DNA of 8,077 bases from Chitinophagales bacterium (GCA_020848315.1 JADLAH010000169.1:1-8077); one strand, 5' to 3'. Positions 1 to 6,506 are shown, counted from the stretch's first letter. Notes: a model not told the origin generated them from the letters alone. Translations and numbers: made by a program.

Positions 1-217
1 AGTTGCAGAACTTACAGTTGGCCACACACACGTTGGTCGTGTTTACATTGCGGTCTATCTGCCAGGTGACGATATTATCGGGTTTGTGCAGCATCCGCAA
101 CTGGTGACCGATGGACATCAGTTCGGGAGTTGGAGCATGTTCGAAGAGAAAAACGGCTTCTTCAATGGACAGAAATTCCAGGTGAAGCGCTTTTTGGTAT
201 AATTCAGCTAAGGTCAT
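1..217 (-). CDS. mqnC: Cyclic dehypoxanthinyl futalosine synthase MqnC (5' part, truncated by window edge)
   Basis: The first 72 residues are visible. MqnC is a radical SAM enzyme that cyclises dehypoxanthine futalosine in the futalosine route to menaquinone, in the cytoplasm. The sequence shows the radical-SAM CX3CX2C cluster motif at Cys64, Cys68 and Cys71 (CVANCKFC), preceded by TWQIDRNVNTTN. That lead-in is characteristic of MqnC rather than of its paralogue MqnE. The stretch before it (AVFLFEHAPTPELMSIGHQLR) also fits the family's helical N-terminus. The ATG at 217 gives a normal-length N-terminus for the family, and a good promoter -7 element (TACCTTTG on the minus strand) lies 24 bp upstream. 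There is no obvious Shine-Dalgarno sequence. The gene is divergent from the M16 peptidase gene, and no other menaquinone gene is in view. The rest of the gene, including the barrel, lies outside the window. Confidence 0.9.
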   Translation of the reverse strand, partial: MTLAELYQKALHLEFLSIEEAVFLFEHAPTPELMSIGHQLRMLHKPDNIVTWQIDRNVNTTNVCVANCKFCN

Positions 218-241
218 TGTGATATCTCTAAATGTGTTGAA

Positions 242-249
242 CAAAGGTA
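242..249 (-). promoter_or_regulatory. Promoter -7 element for mqnC
   Basis: Read on the minus strand this is TACCTTTG, a perfect match to the Bacteroidota -7 consensus TAnnTTTG. It sits 24 bp before the mqnC ATG and would give a leader of roughly 15-20 nt. No convincing -33 TTG lies at the usual 17-23 bp further upstream, so only the -7 half is supported. Confidence 0.6.
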
Positions 250-286
250 AAAGTAAAATGTAATAATAGCGATAAGAGAAAGGGAA

Positions 287-308
287 TATTCTGCCGCTGG
301 GCAGGATA
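287..308. repeat. Imperfect inverted repeat between the mqnC and M16 promoters
   Basis: TATTCTGCC, a 4-base loop GCTG, then GGCAGGATA: nine paired positions, one of them a G-T pair. It lies upstream of the mqnC -7 element and about 85 bp upstream of the M16 -7 element, in the 186-bp divergent region. No T-tract follows on either strand, so it does not look like a terminator. It could be a binding site for a dimeric regulator or a chance palindrome. Confidence 0.35.
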
Positions 309-391
309 GCCTGTTCTCTGCATCTGTTCCATAACAAGACTGCTGTTCACATGTTTCGGACAACGCTGTTATATTGTTGCATTATTTCATC

Positions 392-399
392 TACATTTG
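392..399 (+). promoter_or_regulatory. Promoter -7 element immediately before the M16 peptidase start
   Basis: TACATTTG matches the Bacteroidota -7 consensus TAnnTTTG exactly. It is followed by CACC and then the ATG at 404. Transcription from such elements begins a few bases past the final G, so the mRNA would start at or within a base or two of the ATG. A TTG at 374-376 lies 15 bp upstream, slightly closer than the usual spacing for a -33 element. Confidence 0.5.
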
Positions 400-403
400 C
401 ACC

Positions 404-1645
404 ATGATTCAATACACGAAGATTCCTGTAGAAAACGGACTGACACTTATTCATCATTACGACCCGACCACGCCCTTTGCGGTGGTGAACACCTTATATA
501 AGGTAGGCGCCAAACATGAAAATGAAGACCGAACCGGCTTCGCGCACCTGTTTGAGCACCTGATGTTCAGCGGCAGCAAGCATTTCCCGGACTTTGACAC
601 GCCGCTGCAAAAGGCGAGCGGGGAGAACAACGCCTTTACCAATAACGATTATACCGATTACTACGATTCACTGCCGGCTTTTAATATTGAAATGGCGCTG
701 GCGCTGGAAGCTGACCGCATGACGCACCTGAACATCAATAAGAAATCGCTGGAAGTGCAGCGCAAGGTGGTGTGCGAAGAATTTAAGGAAAACTATATCA
801 ATCAGCCTTACGGCAACGTATGGCATATCCTGCGGGAAATGGTGTATGAAAAGCATCCGTACAAATGGCCGACTATCGGCAAGGAGCTGCGACATATAGA
901 AGAAGCTACGTTGGAAGATGTGAAGGCTTTTTATAACACCTACTATCAGCCGAACAATGCCATTCTTGTGCTGGCGGGCAATATCGAACTGGAAAAAGCG
1001 GTGCAGCTGACCCATCAGTATTTCGGGCATATTCCCGGAAAACCACTGCCGGCGGTACAGCTTTCTGAACCGGAACAGACAAGCGCCAAAGAAAAGACTG
1101 TATATGATGAAGTGCCCATCGATATGATTTATATCGCGTTTAAAATGTGCGACCGCATGCATCCGGATTACTATACTGCCGATTTGATTTCAGATATATT
1201 GTCGAATGGCAATTCCTCGCGCCTGCACCAGCGACTGGTGAAAACAGAAAAAGCATTTACCACCATTGACGCCTACATCACGGGCAGCAACGACACCGGT
1301 ATGTTCTGCATCGAAGGCAAAGTGGCGGATGGCTGTGACCTGCAGAAAGCTACCGATTTAATATGGCAGGAGCTGGAGCTGATGTACAACGGCAAAATTG
1401 AAGAAATGGAGCTGACCAAATGCAAAAACAAGATGCTGACGTCCAACCATTTTTCGGAATCGAGTCTGCTGAGCCGCGCCATCAGTCTGGCTTATTTCGA
1501 TTTGCTCGGTGATATCGATTTGATTAATCAGGAAGACAAAAGATATGAAGCGGTGACTGCCGAAGATATCCGTCGCTACGCGCGCTATCTGTTTGCCAGA
1601 GAACGCAGCAACACATTGTATTACCTCAGAAAAAACAAGCAGTAA
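404..1645 (+). CDS. M16 family zinc metallopeptidase, catalytic (HxxEH) subunit
   Basis: A 413-residue protein with the two-domain fold of the M16B (mitochondrial processing peptidase/YmxG-like) family. The N-terminal domain has the inverted zinc motif HLFEH: His48 and His52 bind zinc and Glu51 is the catalytic base. The third ligand is expected in VVCEEFKEN, at Glu125, Glu126 or Glu129; I cannot fix which without an alignment. The C-terminal domain has a degenerate substrate-binding segment, with Val279 and Thr286 where active single-chain M16 enzymes carry Arg and Tyr. There is no signal peptide, so a cytoplasmic location is likely. The ATG at 404 is chosen because MIQYTKIPVENGL is the usual family beginning. 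An upstream TTG at 374 would add ten unrelated residues across the promoter element. The partner subunit starts 28 bp downstream. The natural substrate cannot be inferred. Confidence 0.92.
   Translation: MIQYTKIPVENGLTLIHHYDPTTPFAVVNTLYKVGAKHENEDRTGFAHLFEHLMFSGSKHFPDFDTPLQKASGENNAFTNNDYTDYYDSLPAFNIEMALALEADRMTHLNINKKSLEVQRKVVCEEFKENYINQPYGNVWHILREMVYEKHPYKWPTIGKELRHIEEATLEDVKAFYNTYYQPNNAILVLAGNIELEKAVQLTHQYFGHIPGKPLPAVQLSEPEQTSAKEKTVYDEVPIDMIYIAFKMCDRMHPDYYTADLISDILSNGNSSRLHQRLVKTEKAFTTIDAYITGSNDTGMFCIEGKVADGCDLQKATDLIWQELELMYNGKIEEMELTKCKNKMLTSNHFSESSLLSRAISLAYFDLLGDIDLINQEDKRYEAVTAEDIRRYARYLFARERSNTLYYLRKNKQ
1152..1169 (+). repeat. Copy 1 of an 18-bp exact direct repeat shared by the two M16 genes
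   Basis: ACCGCATGCATCCGGATT occurs here and again at 2461-2478. In both genes it encodes the RMHPD segment at the start of the C-terminal domain, in the same relative place. This fits common descent of the two subunits with a conserved segment, and it does not look like a mobile repeat. Confidence 0.6.
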
Positions 1646-1673
1646 AAACTGCATTACCCAACACCCTATCCTC

Positions 1674-2939
1674 ATGAAAATACCACCGATATATCCGATA
1701 GCAGCAGTGCGATTTCCGCGACCGGAAGAACTGACCCTCAAAAACGGCATCCGTGTCTTCGGATTCAATGGCGTGCAGAATGAAATTGTTCGACTGGATC
1801 TGGTGTTTGATGCCGGCAGCTGGACGGAATCTTATCCTATGCAGGCGGAATTTACGGCACACCTGCTGAAGAGCGGCACGGCCCTGCTCAACTCATTTGA
1901 AATCGAAGAAAAGATTGATTCATTCGGCAGCACCGTGAAATGCACAGCGGGTTACAACACCATCACCGTATCGGTATATTGCATGACCAAATATCTGCAG
2001 CAAACACTGGCCTACGTTATCCTTTCGCTGAACGAATGTATCTTCAAAGAAAGCGAGCTGAACAGTCTGAAACAACGCAAAAAAGCAGGCTTGTCGGTCG
2101 CACAGGAAAAAAATGACTACATCGCTGATATCACGTTCCGCAAACTGCTGTTCGGTCCGTCACATCCGTACGGGTACGAAAAAACACAGGCGGCCATCGA
2201 TGGCATCACTTCAGAAATGCTGCTGGATTACTACCGGACTTTCCTGAAGCCGGACAACTGCACCGTTTTTATGGCGGGCAATTACGGCAAAAAAGAAATT
2301 GACCTGCTGGACACTTTTATTGGAGAATGGGATAAGCCCGGAACACTGGTAGCTAAGCCTGCCATTATTCCTGATTTGCCACCGTTTGAGCATCCGAAAG
2401 TGCACATTCAGAAAGAAAAATCGGTGCAGTCTTCCATTGTTATGGGCAATTTATCGATTCACCGCATGCATCCGGATTTTCCGGCGTTCTTCTTGCTCAA
2501 CACCATCTTCGGCGGTTACTTCGGCTCCCGACTGATGAGCAATATCCGCGAGGAAAAGGGACTTACCTACGGCATCCATTCTTCGATGAGTCTGCTGAAA
2601 CACCAGGCTTCTTTCCATATCTCCACCGATACCAATCTGGAAAATACCACCTTGTGTCTGAACGAAATATATGCGGAAATGCGGCGTTTAAGAGAAGAAG
2701 AAATTCCGGAAGAAGAAATCAATGTGGCCAGAAATTATATCCTTGGAAAATTCCTGAGCAGAACGGACGGCGCTTTCAACCAGATGGAATCTTTCAAAAG
2801 CTATTTTATTGAAAACAGTCCTATCGCACGGTTTGAAGAAATTACGGATAGCATCCGAACATTAAACGGATTATCTTTGCAGCAGACCGCACAAAAATAC
2901 CTGCAGGAAGACAACATGTATGAAGTAGTGGTAGGATAA
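1674..2939 (+). CDS. M16 family protein, zinc-less regulatory/substrate-binding subunit
   Basis: A 421-residue M16B homologue. At the position of the zinc motif it reads FTAHLLKSGT, near residues 60-69, with no HxxEH, so it should not be a protease alone. It retains the C-terminal signature of the family: GGYFGSRLMSNIREEKGLTY around residues 280-299, with Arg292 and Tyr299 seven residues apart. In M16 enzymes this Arg/Tyr pair binds the substrate carbonyl. The gene follows the HxxEH subunit after 28 bp and is probably cotranscribed, matching known bacterial M16B heterodimers. The ATG at 1674 is chosen because MKIPPIYPIAAVRFPRPEEL leads straight into the first strand. The reading frame extends back to 1593, but that would overlap the upstream gene and add non-family sequence. 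There is no signal peptide and no clear Shine-Dalgarno sequence. Confidence 0.9.
   Translation: MKIPPIYPIAAVRFPRPEELTLKNGIRVFGFNGVQNEIVRLDLVFDAGSWTESYPMQAEFTAHLLKSGTALLNSFEIEEKIDSFGSTVKCTAGYNTITVSVYCMTKYLQQTLAYVILSLNECIFKESELNSLKQRKKAGLSVAQEKNDYIADITFRKLLFGPSHPYGYEKTQAAIDGITSEMLLDYYRTFLKPDNCTVFMAGNYGKKEIDLLDTFIGEWDKPGTLVAKPAIIPDLPPFEHPKVHIQKEKSVQSSIVMGNLSIHRMHPDFPAFFLLNTIFGGYFGSRLMSNIREEKGLTYGIHSSMSLLKHQASFHISTDTNLENTTLCLNEIYAEMRRLREEEIPEEEINVARNYILGKFLSRTDGAFNQMESFKSYFIENSPIARFEEITDSIRTLNGLSLQQTAQKYLQEDNMYEVVVG
2461..2478 (+). repeat. Copy 2 of an 18-bp exact direct repeat shared by the two M16 genes
   Basis: Identical to 1152-1169 and encoding residues 264-268 (RMHPD) of the second subunit. 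The flanking bases differ immediately on both sides, so the identity is confined to these 18 bases. Confidence 0.6.
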
Positions 2940-2942
2940 TAT

Positions 2943-2950
2943 TTTATTTG
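2943..2950 (+). promoter_or_regulatory. Weak candidate -7 element for the T9SS cargo gene
   Basis: TTTATTTG differs from TAnnTTTG by one base. It lies in the 56-bp gap between the second M16 gene and the ATG at 2996 and would give a leader of about 40 nt. The short gap also allows read-through from the M16 pair, so an independent promoter is only a possibility. Confidence 0.25.
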
Positions 2951-2995
2951 TAGAATTGCATTATCATAAAATTGGAAAAGCACAGCCAACAGCGT

Positions 2996-4861
2996 ATGTA
3001 TCTTAAAACAGCATCCAACATATCCCGAACTACCCGTCTGCGCAGCAGCATATTGGCCACTGTTTGCTGTCTGTTTTTTGCTATTCCTGCTTTTTCACAA
3101 ACTATTTATGAAGCCCCGGTGCTGACCTGTGTGCGCAACCTGACGACAGCGCCTGCGAGTACGGAACTGAACTGGACCGTGCCTTCCACCGTAAGTCCAT
3201 GTTTCAGTGCCTATGAGATTTACGGCAGCACGGGCAGCGCGGACGGACCGTACACCCTGCTGGCCACCATCAACAATCCTCTGCAAACCTCTGCCCAGAT
3301 TTTTCCGCCGGCAGTTCCCATTTACAACGGTAGCACCGCCACCATTACGCATTTTTATATGTTGCAGCGCGGTTCCTGCGTGAATCCTGCTGCTCCGCTG
3401 AAGGCTACTTCAGATACCCTGAATAATGAAAAACCTCAGCCATTTGTCGCCATTGAGCGCGCCAGCATCATCGGCAATCAGGTGCACCTGAGCTGGTATC
3501 CATCCAAAAGCACGGAGGTGATTGGTTATCTGATTTACAATGACAAGGACGGATTTACCACACCGGATACGGTATTGGGCAGACTGAACAACAGCTATAT
3601 TGACATCGAAAACGATCCGAGTCTGTTTACCATTCGCTATAAAATCCGGGCCTATGAATTCTGCGAAAACGGTGTCGGGTTGCAAGGCAGTCAGACACCC
3701 GACTCAGCTGACCACAGAACCATGCTGGCACAGGTAGCAGAACCGGATAAATGTACGCAGACAGCCACCGTTTCCTGGCAGCCTTATAAAATCGGGAGCG
3801 CCAGTGTGGTGACTTATGAAATCCAACGCAGTATCAATGGCGGCGCATTTTCGGTAGATGGCGTAACAGATGCCGCCACCACCAACTTTCTGCTGCTTGA
3901 TCTGCCTTTCCGCGACACGGTGTGTATCCGCATTAAAGCCAATCTGCCGAACGGCAGTTTCGCCTACTCCAACGAGCGGTGTTTCAGCGCGGATGTGATT
4001 AAAAAACCAGTGAGTGATTATATCCGCAATATCTCTGTGGTGAATGGAGAAATTGTGATTGAATACAAAGTCGATACCTCGGCAGCCCCTGCAAAGACTA
4101 TCATTCTGCAACGAAGCAATGATGGAATTGTTTTTATTCCGGTCAACAACACGCCGGTATTTCCGGATGCGAATACGATGATATTCACAGAGACGGGATT
4201 GCGCACAGACGCGCAGACTTACACCTACCGGGTGAATCTGCTGGACAGTTGTAATATCACACATTCTTCAGATACGGCCACCACTATTCGCTTAGGCATT
4301 AAGGTAAAAAGTAACAATAAGGCGGATATTCTCTGGAGCGGATTCGCTTTAGAAAACATTTCATTCCAATATTTTCAACTGGAAAAAATATCCGGAACGG
4401 ACACGACGGTAGTAGGCAATTTCAACCGCAATCAGGCCTCCTATGCGGAAACAGCATTGTTTGATTACAGCAAGGATTCGCTGGATATTGTATGTTATCG
4501 GGTAACCGCTTATTTCATCAACAACAATGACAAGGCACCGAGAGCGACGCTGCAAAGTTATTCCAACATCGTGTGTGTGACGCCGGAGCCGAAGGCCTTT
4601 GCACCACAAGCATTTGCGCCCAACGGATATAACAAGACATTCCGTCCGTTTTTGCTGTATGCATTATCCGATTTCTACGATTTTAAAATCTATGACAGAT
4701 GGCATCAGCTGGTATTCTCCACCAATGATGTGAACAGCAGCTGGGACGGACAATTCAACGGTGAGCCTGCACCTTCGGATGCCTATACCTATATCATTAA
4801 ATTCCGCGGAAAAAACAATCAGGATTATACGCAAACCGGCACGGTGATGCTACTCAGATAA
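2996..4861 (+). CDS. Secreted multidomain protein with T9SS type B (gliding motility-associated) C-terminal sorting domain
   Basis: A 621-residue exported protein. Residues 1-34 form a signal peptide: basic SRTTRLRSS, hydrophobic LATVCCLFFAIPAFS, likely cleaved before Gln35. Then come about five fibronectin-III-like beta-sandwich segments (near 40-130, 148-235, 243-333, 340-432 and 433-530), recognisable by patterns such as TYEIQRSINGG and TIILQRSNDG. Residues 533-621 are a type B/CHU_C sorting domain: FAPNG, then YDFKIYDRWHQLVF, WDGQFNGEPAPSDAYTY and a terminal GTVMLLR. The type IX system should carry it across the outer membrane. The ATG at 2996 is preferred over the TTG at 2972 because it gives a normal signal peptide. 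No enzyme domain is visible, so an adhesive or structural role is inferred only. The FAPNG loop lacks the DGxND usual here, and His replaces Gly in RWGQLVF. No SprF/PorP partner gene is adjacent. Confidence 0.88.
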   Translation: MYLKTASNISRTTRLRSSILATVCCLFFAIPAFSQTIYEAPVLTCVRNLTTAPASTELNWTVPSTVSPCFSAYEIYGSTGSADGPYTLLATINNPLQTSAQIFPPAVPIYNGSTATITHFYMLQRGSCVNPAAPLKATSDTLNNEKPQPFVAIERASIIGNQVHLSWYPSKSTEVIGYLIYNDKDGFTTPDTVLGRLNNSYIDIENDPSLFTIRYKIRAYEFCENGVGLQGSQTPDSADHRTMLAQVAEPDKCTQTATVSWQPYKIGSASVVTYEIQRSINGGAFSVDGVTDAATTNFLLLDLPFRDTVCIRIKANLPNGSFAYSNERCFSADVIKKPVSDYIRNISVVNGEIVIEYKVDTSAAPAKTIILQRSNDGIVFIPVNNTPVFPDANTMIFTETGLRTDAQTYTYRVNLLDSCNITHSSDTATTIRLGIKVKSNNKADILWSGFALENISFQYFQLEKISGTDTTVVGNFNRNQASYAETALFDYSKDSLDIVCYRVTAYFINNNDKAPRATLQSYSNIVCVTPEPKAFAPQAFAPNGYNKTFRPFLLYALSDFYDFKIYDRWHQLVFSTNDVNSSWDGQFNGEPAPSDAYTYIIKFRGKNNQDYTQTGTVMLLR

Positions 4862-5800
4862 TTAGGCGGGGATTCTTACTTCGTATTTTTTCTTTGTCTT
4901 GTTGGTCAATGTAAGACTTCGTATCCATGGATTGTAAATGCGCAGCATCTTGTAGCTGATATTGTTTTCTTTTGCGATGGCAATCCAGTTGACGGCACTA
5001 TCCACTTCCATGGTCGTGTATTTCAATTCCGGATAGAGGTCTTCTTTTTCCAGATAGAATCCGAAATCGCGCTGGTTCTGATGAATGATTTTCAACGCGA
5101 CAATACGTTGTACATAGCGGCTGGTTTCTGTGTTGAGCAGCAGGTGATAATAGGCCGTTTCACCCTGTGATTGCTGCTGTTTGAGCACGCCGGCAAGTCC
5201 CATGTTATAGGCTGCCGCGGCGGCTGTCCAGGAGCCTGTTTTCTCTTTCGCATCCCGCAGATAATTGCAGGCGGCCAGCGTCGCTTTTTCCAGGTGATAT
5301 CGCTCGTCCACTTCGCTGTCCAGCTGCAAGCCGTATTGTGTGGCGGCAGGTTTCATAAACTGCCAGAAACCCGAAGCGCCGGAAGGCGATACCACATAAT
5401 CCAGGCCGCTTTCCGCCAGCGCGAGGTATTTGAAATCTTCCGGAATACCGGCTTCTTTCAGCAGGCGTTCTATCGTCGGGAAATAGCGGTTCGCGCGTTT
5501 CAGCATCAGTATGGTGGCAGATTGCCAGTAAGAATTGACCAGCAACTCACGGTCGAGGCGCTCCCGCACTTCTATATCTTCGAGCGGCACTGTTTCGCCG
5601 GCAAAGTCAATATTTTCAGGTAGTTTGACGGCATGTGTGACATTCACCGGCAACGCCATCGTTTCTTGTTTGGCCGTATTTTTTATAAACGGAAAGTAGC
5701 GGACAGTGGTGTCCTTGGTAGCAAAAACAAATAATCCCATGGCTGCCGCGGCTACCATAATTCCTCCGAAAAATGCCTTTCTGTTCTTCATCATCCGCAT
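4862..5800 (-). CDS. Membrane-associated lytic transglycosylase (SLT/GH23 domain, MltD-like)
   Basis: A 312-residue protein expected to cleave peptidoglycan between MurNAc and GlcNAc, forming 1,6-anhydroMurNAc. Residues 10-27 are one hydrophobic segment after the basic MRMMKNRK. There is no lipobox, so it is either a signal anchor or a cleaved signal peptide. The SLT domain spans about 108-245, with catalytic Glu130 in ALAESGLD, then SPSGASGFWQFM, VDERYHLEKAT and AAAAAYNMG, all typical of GH23 family 1. Residues 262-311 (IAIAKENNISYKMLRIYNPW to YEVRIP) resemble one degenerate LysM-type cell-wall-binding repeat. Canonical MltD carries clearer LysM repeats, so no mltD symbol is assigned. ATGs also occur at codons 3 and 4, so the exact start is uncertain by a few residues. 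The gene lies 15 bp after the DUF2480 gene and is probably cotranscribed with it. Its stop abuts the stop of the T9SS cargo gene. Confidence 0.9.
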   Translation of the reverse strand: MRMMKNRKAFFGGIMVAAAAMGLFVFATKDTTVRYFPFIKNTAKQETMALPVNVTHAVKLPENIDFAGETVPLEDIEVRERLDRELLVNSYWQSATILMLKRANRYFPTIERLLKEAGIPEDFKYLALAESGLDYVVSPSGASGFWQFMKPAATQYGLQLDSEVDERYHLEKATLAACNYLRDAKEKTGSWTAAAAAYNMGLAGVLKQQQSQGETAYYHLLLNTETSRYVQRIVALKIIHQNQRDFGFYLEKEDLYPELKYTTMEVDSAVNWIAIAKENNISYKMLRIYNPWIRSLTLTNKTKKKYEVRIPA

Positions 5801-5815
5801 ATTTTTTGTTTTAAA

Positions 5816-6328
5816 TCAGGCTTTCCGTTTGTAGACCGGCACCGTGGAACAAGGTTCGCCAAACATCAGCGATTTCACTACAGGCTGCAGCTTTTTGGTA
5901 ATCTCCAGATACGCCTCGCCAGTCAGCTGTTTAGTGCCGCAACCTTTAATCACAAGGCGCTCCTCCTGATAAGGTGTCACATCCAGTTGCTTTATCTGAT
6001 GAAGGAACAAATCGTATGCCACCTTTTCCGCATTTCCGAAATGAAAAGAAGCCGCCACCGGCTGCAGATAAGTAGCCACCAACATGTATGCCCACTGTGG
6101 AATAATGGCGTCTGTGGAACAATAGACGGCCACTGTTTTACCCTTATACATGGACCAGTCATAAGTTTTCAGTGCGTTGCGAAAATCTATTTCCTTCAAA
6201 ATCAGTTCTCTGAATAAAAACTGCTTGATATCCAATTCCACAACGGACAAAACATCGGGATAAAACTGTTCCAAATCCAAGGTAATGATACCGCTCTCCG
6301 CTACTTTATTTCTCAGTAATTCAGTCAT
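5816..6328 (-). CDS. DUF2480 family protein of unknown function
   Basis: A 170-residue protein recognised as DUF2480, an uncharacterised Bacteroidota family. Its hallmarks are NKVAESGIITLDLEQFYP near residues 7-24, ELILKEIDFR 41-50, YDWSMYKGKTVAVYCSTDAI 56-75, VIKGCG 126-131 and SLMFGEPCSTVPVYK at the C-terminus. Cys70, Cys130 and Cys160 sit in three of the most family-like motifs, which makes metal binding or redox chemistry conceivable, though this is unproven. There is no signal peptide or membrane segment, so it is probably cytoplasmic. The ATG at 6328 is chosen because MTELLRNKVAESG is the family N-terminus. The frame continues to a TTG at 6385, but those 19 residues are unrelated and overlap the promoter candidate. 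It is the first gene of a two-gene unit with the lytic transglycosylase. The pairing does not by itself give it a function. Confidence 0.88.
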   Translation of the reverse strand: MTELLRNKVAESGIITLDLEQFYPDVLSVVELDIKQFLFRELILKEIDFRNALKTYDWSMYKGKTVAVYCSTDAIIPQWAYMLVATYLQPVAASFHFGNAEKVAYDLFLHQIKQLDVTPYQEERLVIKGCGTKQLTGEAYLEITKKLQPVVKSLMFGEPCSTVPVYKRKA

Positions 6329-6353
6329 AACGTAATATACTATTTCCTGAAAA

Positions 6354-6385
6354 CAAAGAAACAATTTTTTTGGTTCCGGGGACAA
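6354..6385 (-). promoter_or_regulatory. Candidate promoter of the DUF2480-transglycosylase unit
   Basis: On the minus strand a TTG (6385-6383) is followed after 21 bp by TTTCTTTG (6361-6354). The latter is one mismatch from the Bacteroidota -7 consensus TAnnTTTG. The spacing fits the 17-23 bp range and would give a leader of about 20 nt before the ATG at 6328. Confidence 0.45.
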
Positions 6386-6391
6386 TTTTTT
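6361..6391. repeat. Direct repeat of ACAATTTTTT with 21-bp period
   Basis: Copies lie at 6361-6370 and 6382-6391. The 21-bp spacing is two helical turns, so both copies face the same side of the DNA. The repeat overlaps the DUF2480 promoter candidate. It may be a paired protein-binding site or simply a feature of AT-rich DNA. Confidence 0.4.
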
Positions 6392-6463
6392 CCTCTTGAA
6401 TAAATATTTCCCTCTGTTTTGAAGTTATGTAAATGTTAATTTGAATAAAAAGTACACCGCTAA

Positions 6464-6475
6464 ATAATTGATTAT
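6464..6475. promoter_or_regulatory. Inverted repeat ATAAT-TG-ATTAT, weakly Fur-box-like
   Basis: The two 5-base arms are perfect, and the right side continues as ATTATCA, one exact half of the 7-1-7 Fur consensus TGATAATnATTATCA. The left half matches less well and the centre has two bases instead of one. It lies about 120 bp upstream of the TonB receptor start, a gene class often controlled by metals. A chance match in AT-rich DNA is quite possible. Confidence 0.25.
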
Positions 6476-6506
6476 CAAACATTGTTTTAATTTATTCTAT
6501 ACTTAA

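Noticed and set aside
374..403. Upstream TTG start for the catalytic M16 gene
   Set aside because: It would add ten residues unlike the family N-terminus and lies across the -7 promoter element; the ATG at 404 fits family alignment.
1593..1673. Earlier start for the second M16 gene overlapping the first gene
   Set aside because: The extra 27 residues are an out-of-frame reading of the first gene's end; MKIPPIYPIA at 1674 is a natural start.
2972..2995. TTG start for the T9SS cargo gene
   Set aside because: It adds eight polar residues before a signal peptide that is already complete from the ATG at 2996.
3060..3070. Cysteine pair in the T9SS cargo signal peptide as a lipoprotein lipobox
   Set aside because: The cysteines lie in the middle of the hydrophobic stretch without the L-[AS]-[GA]-C pattern, and a good cleavage site (AFS before Gln) follows.
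3704..4264. Long minus-strand open frame of 186 codons inside the T9SS cargo gene
   Set aside because: It lies wholly inside a convincing plus-strand gene and its translation shows no recognisable domain or signal; it is an antisense shadow.
4880..4896. T-rich run just past the convergent stop codons as a terminator
   Set aside because: No stable GC-rich hairpin precedes it on the plus strand, and it is coding sequence of the transglycosylase C-terminus.
5171..5623. 150-codon plus-strand open frame opposite the transglycosylase gene
   Set aside because: It is the antisense of conserved SLT-domain coding sequence, and its composition resembles a shadow frame.
6329..6385. N-terminal extension of the DUF2480 protein to a TTG at 6385
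   Set aside because: The 19 extra residues do not look like the family and would cover the promoter region.
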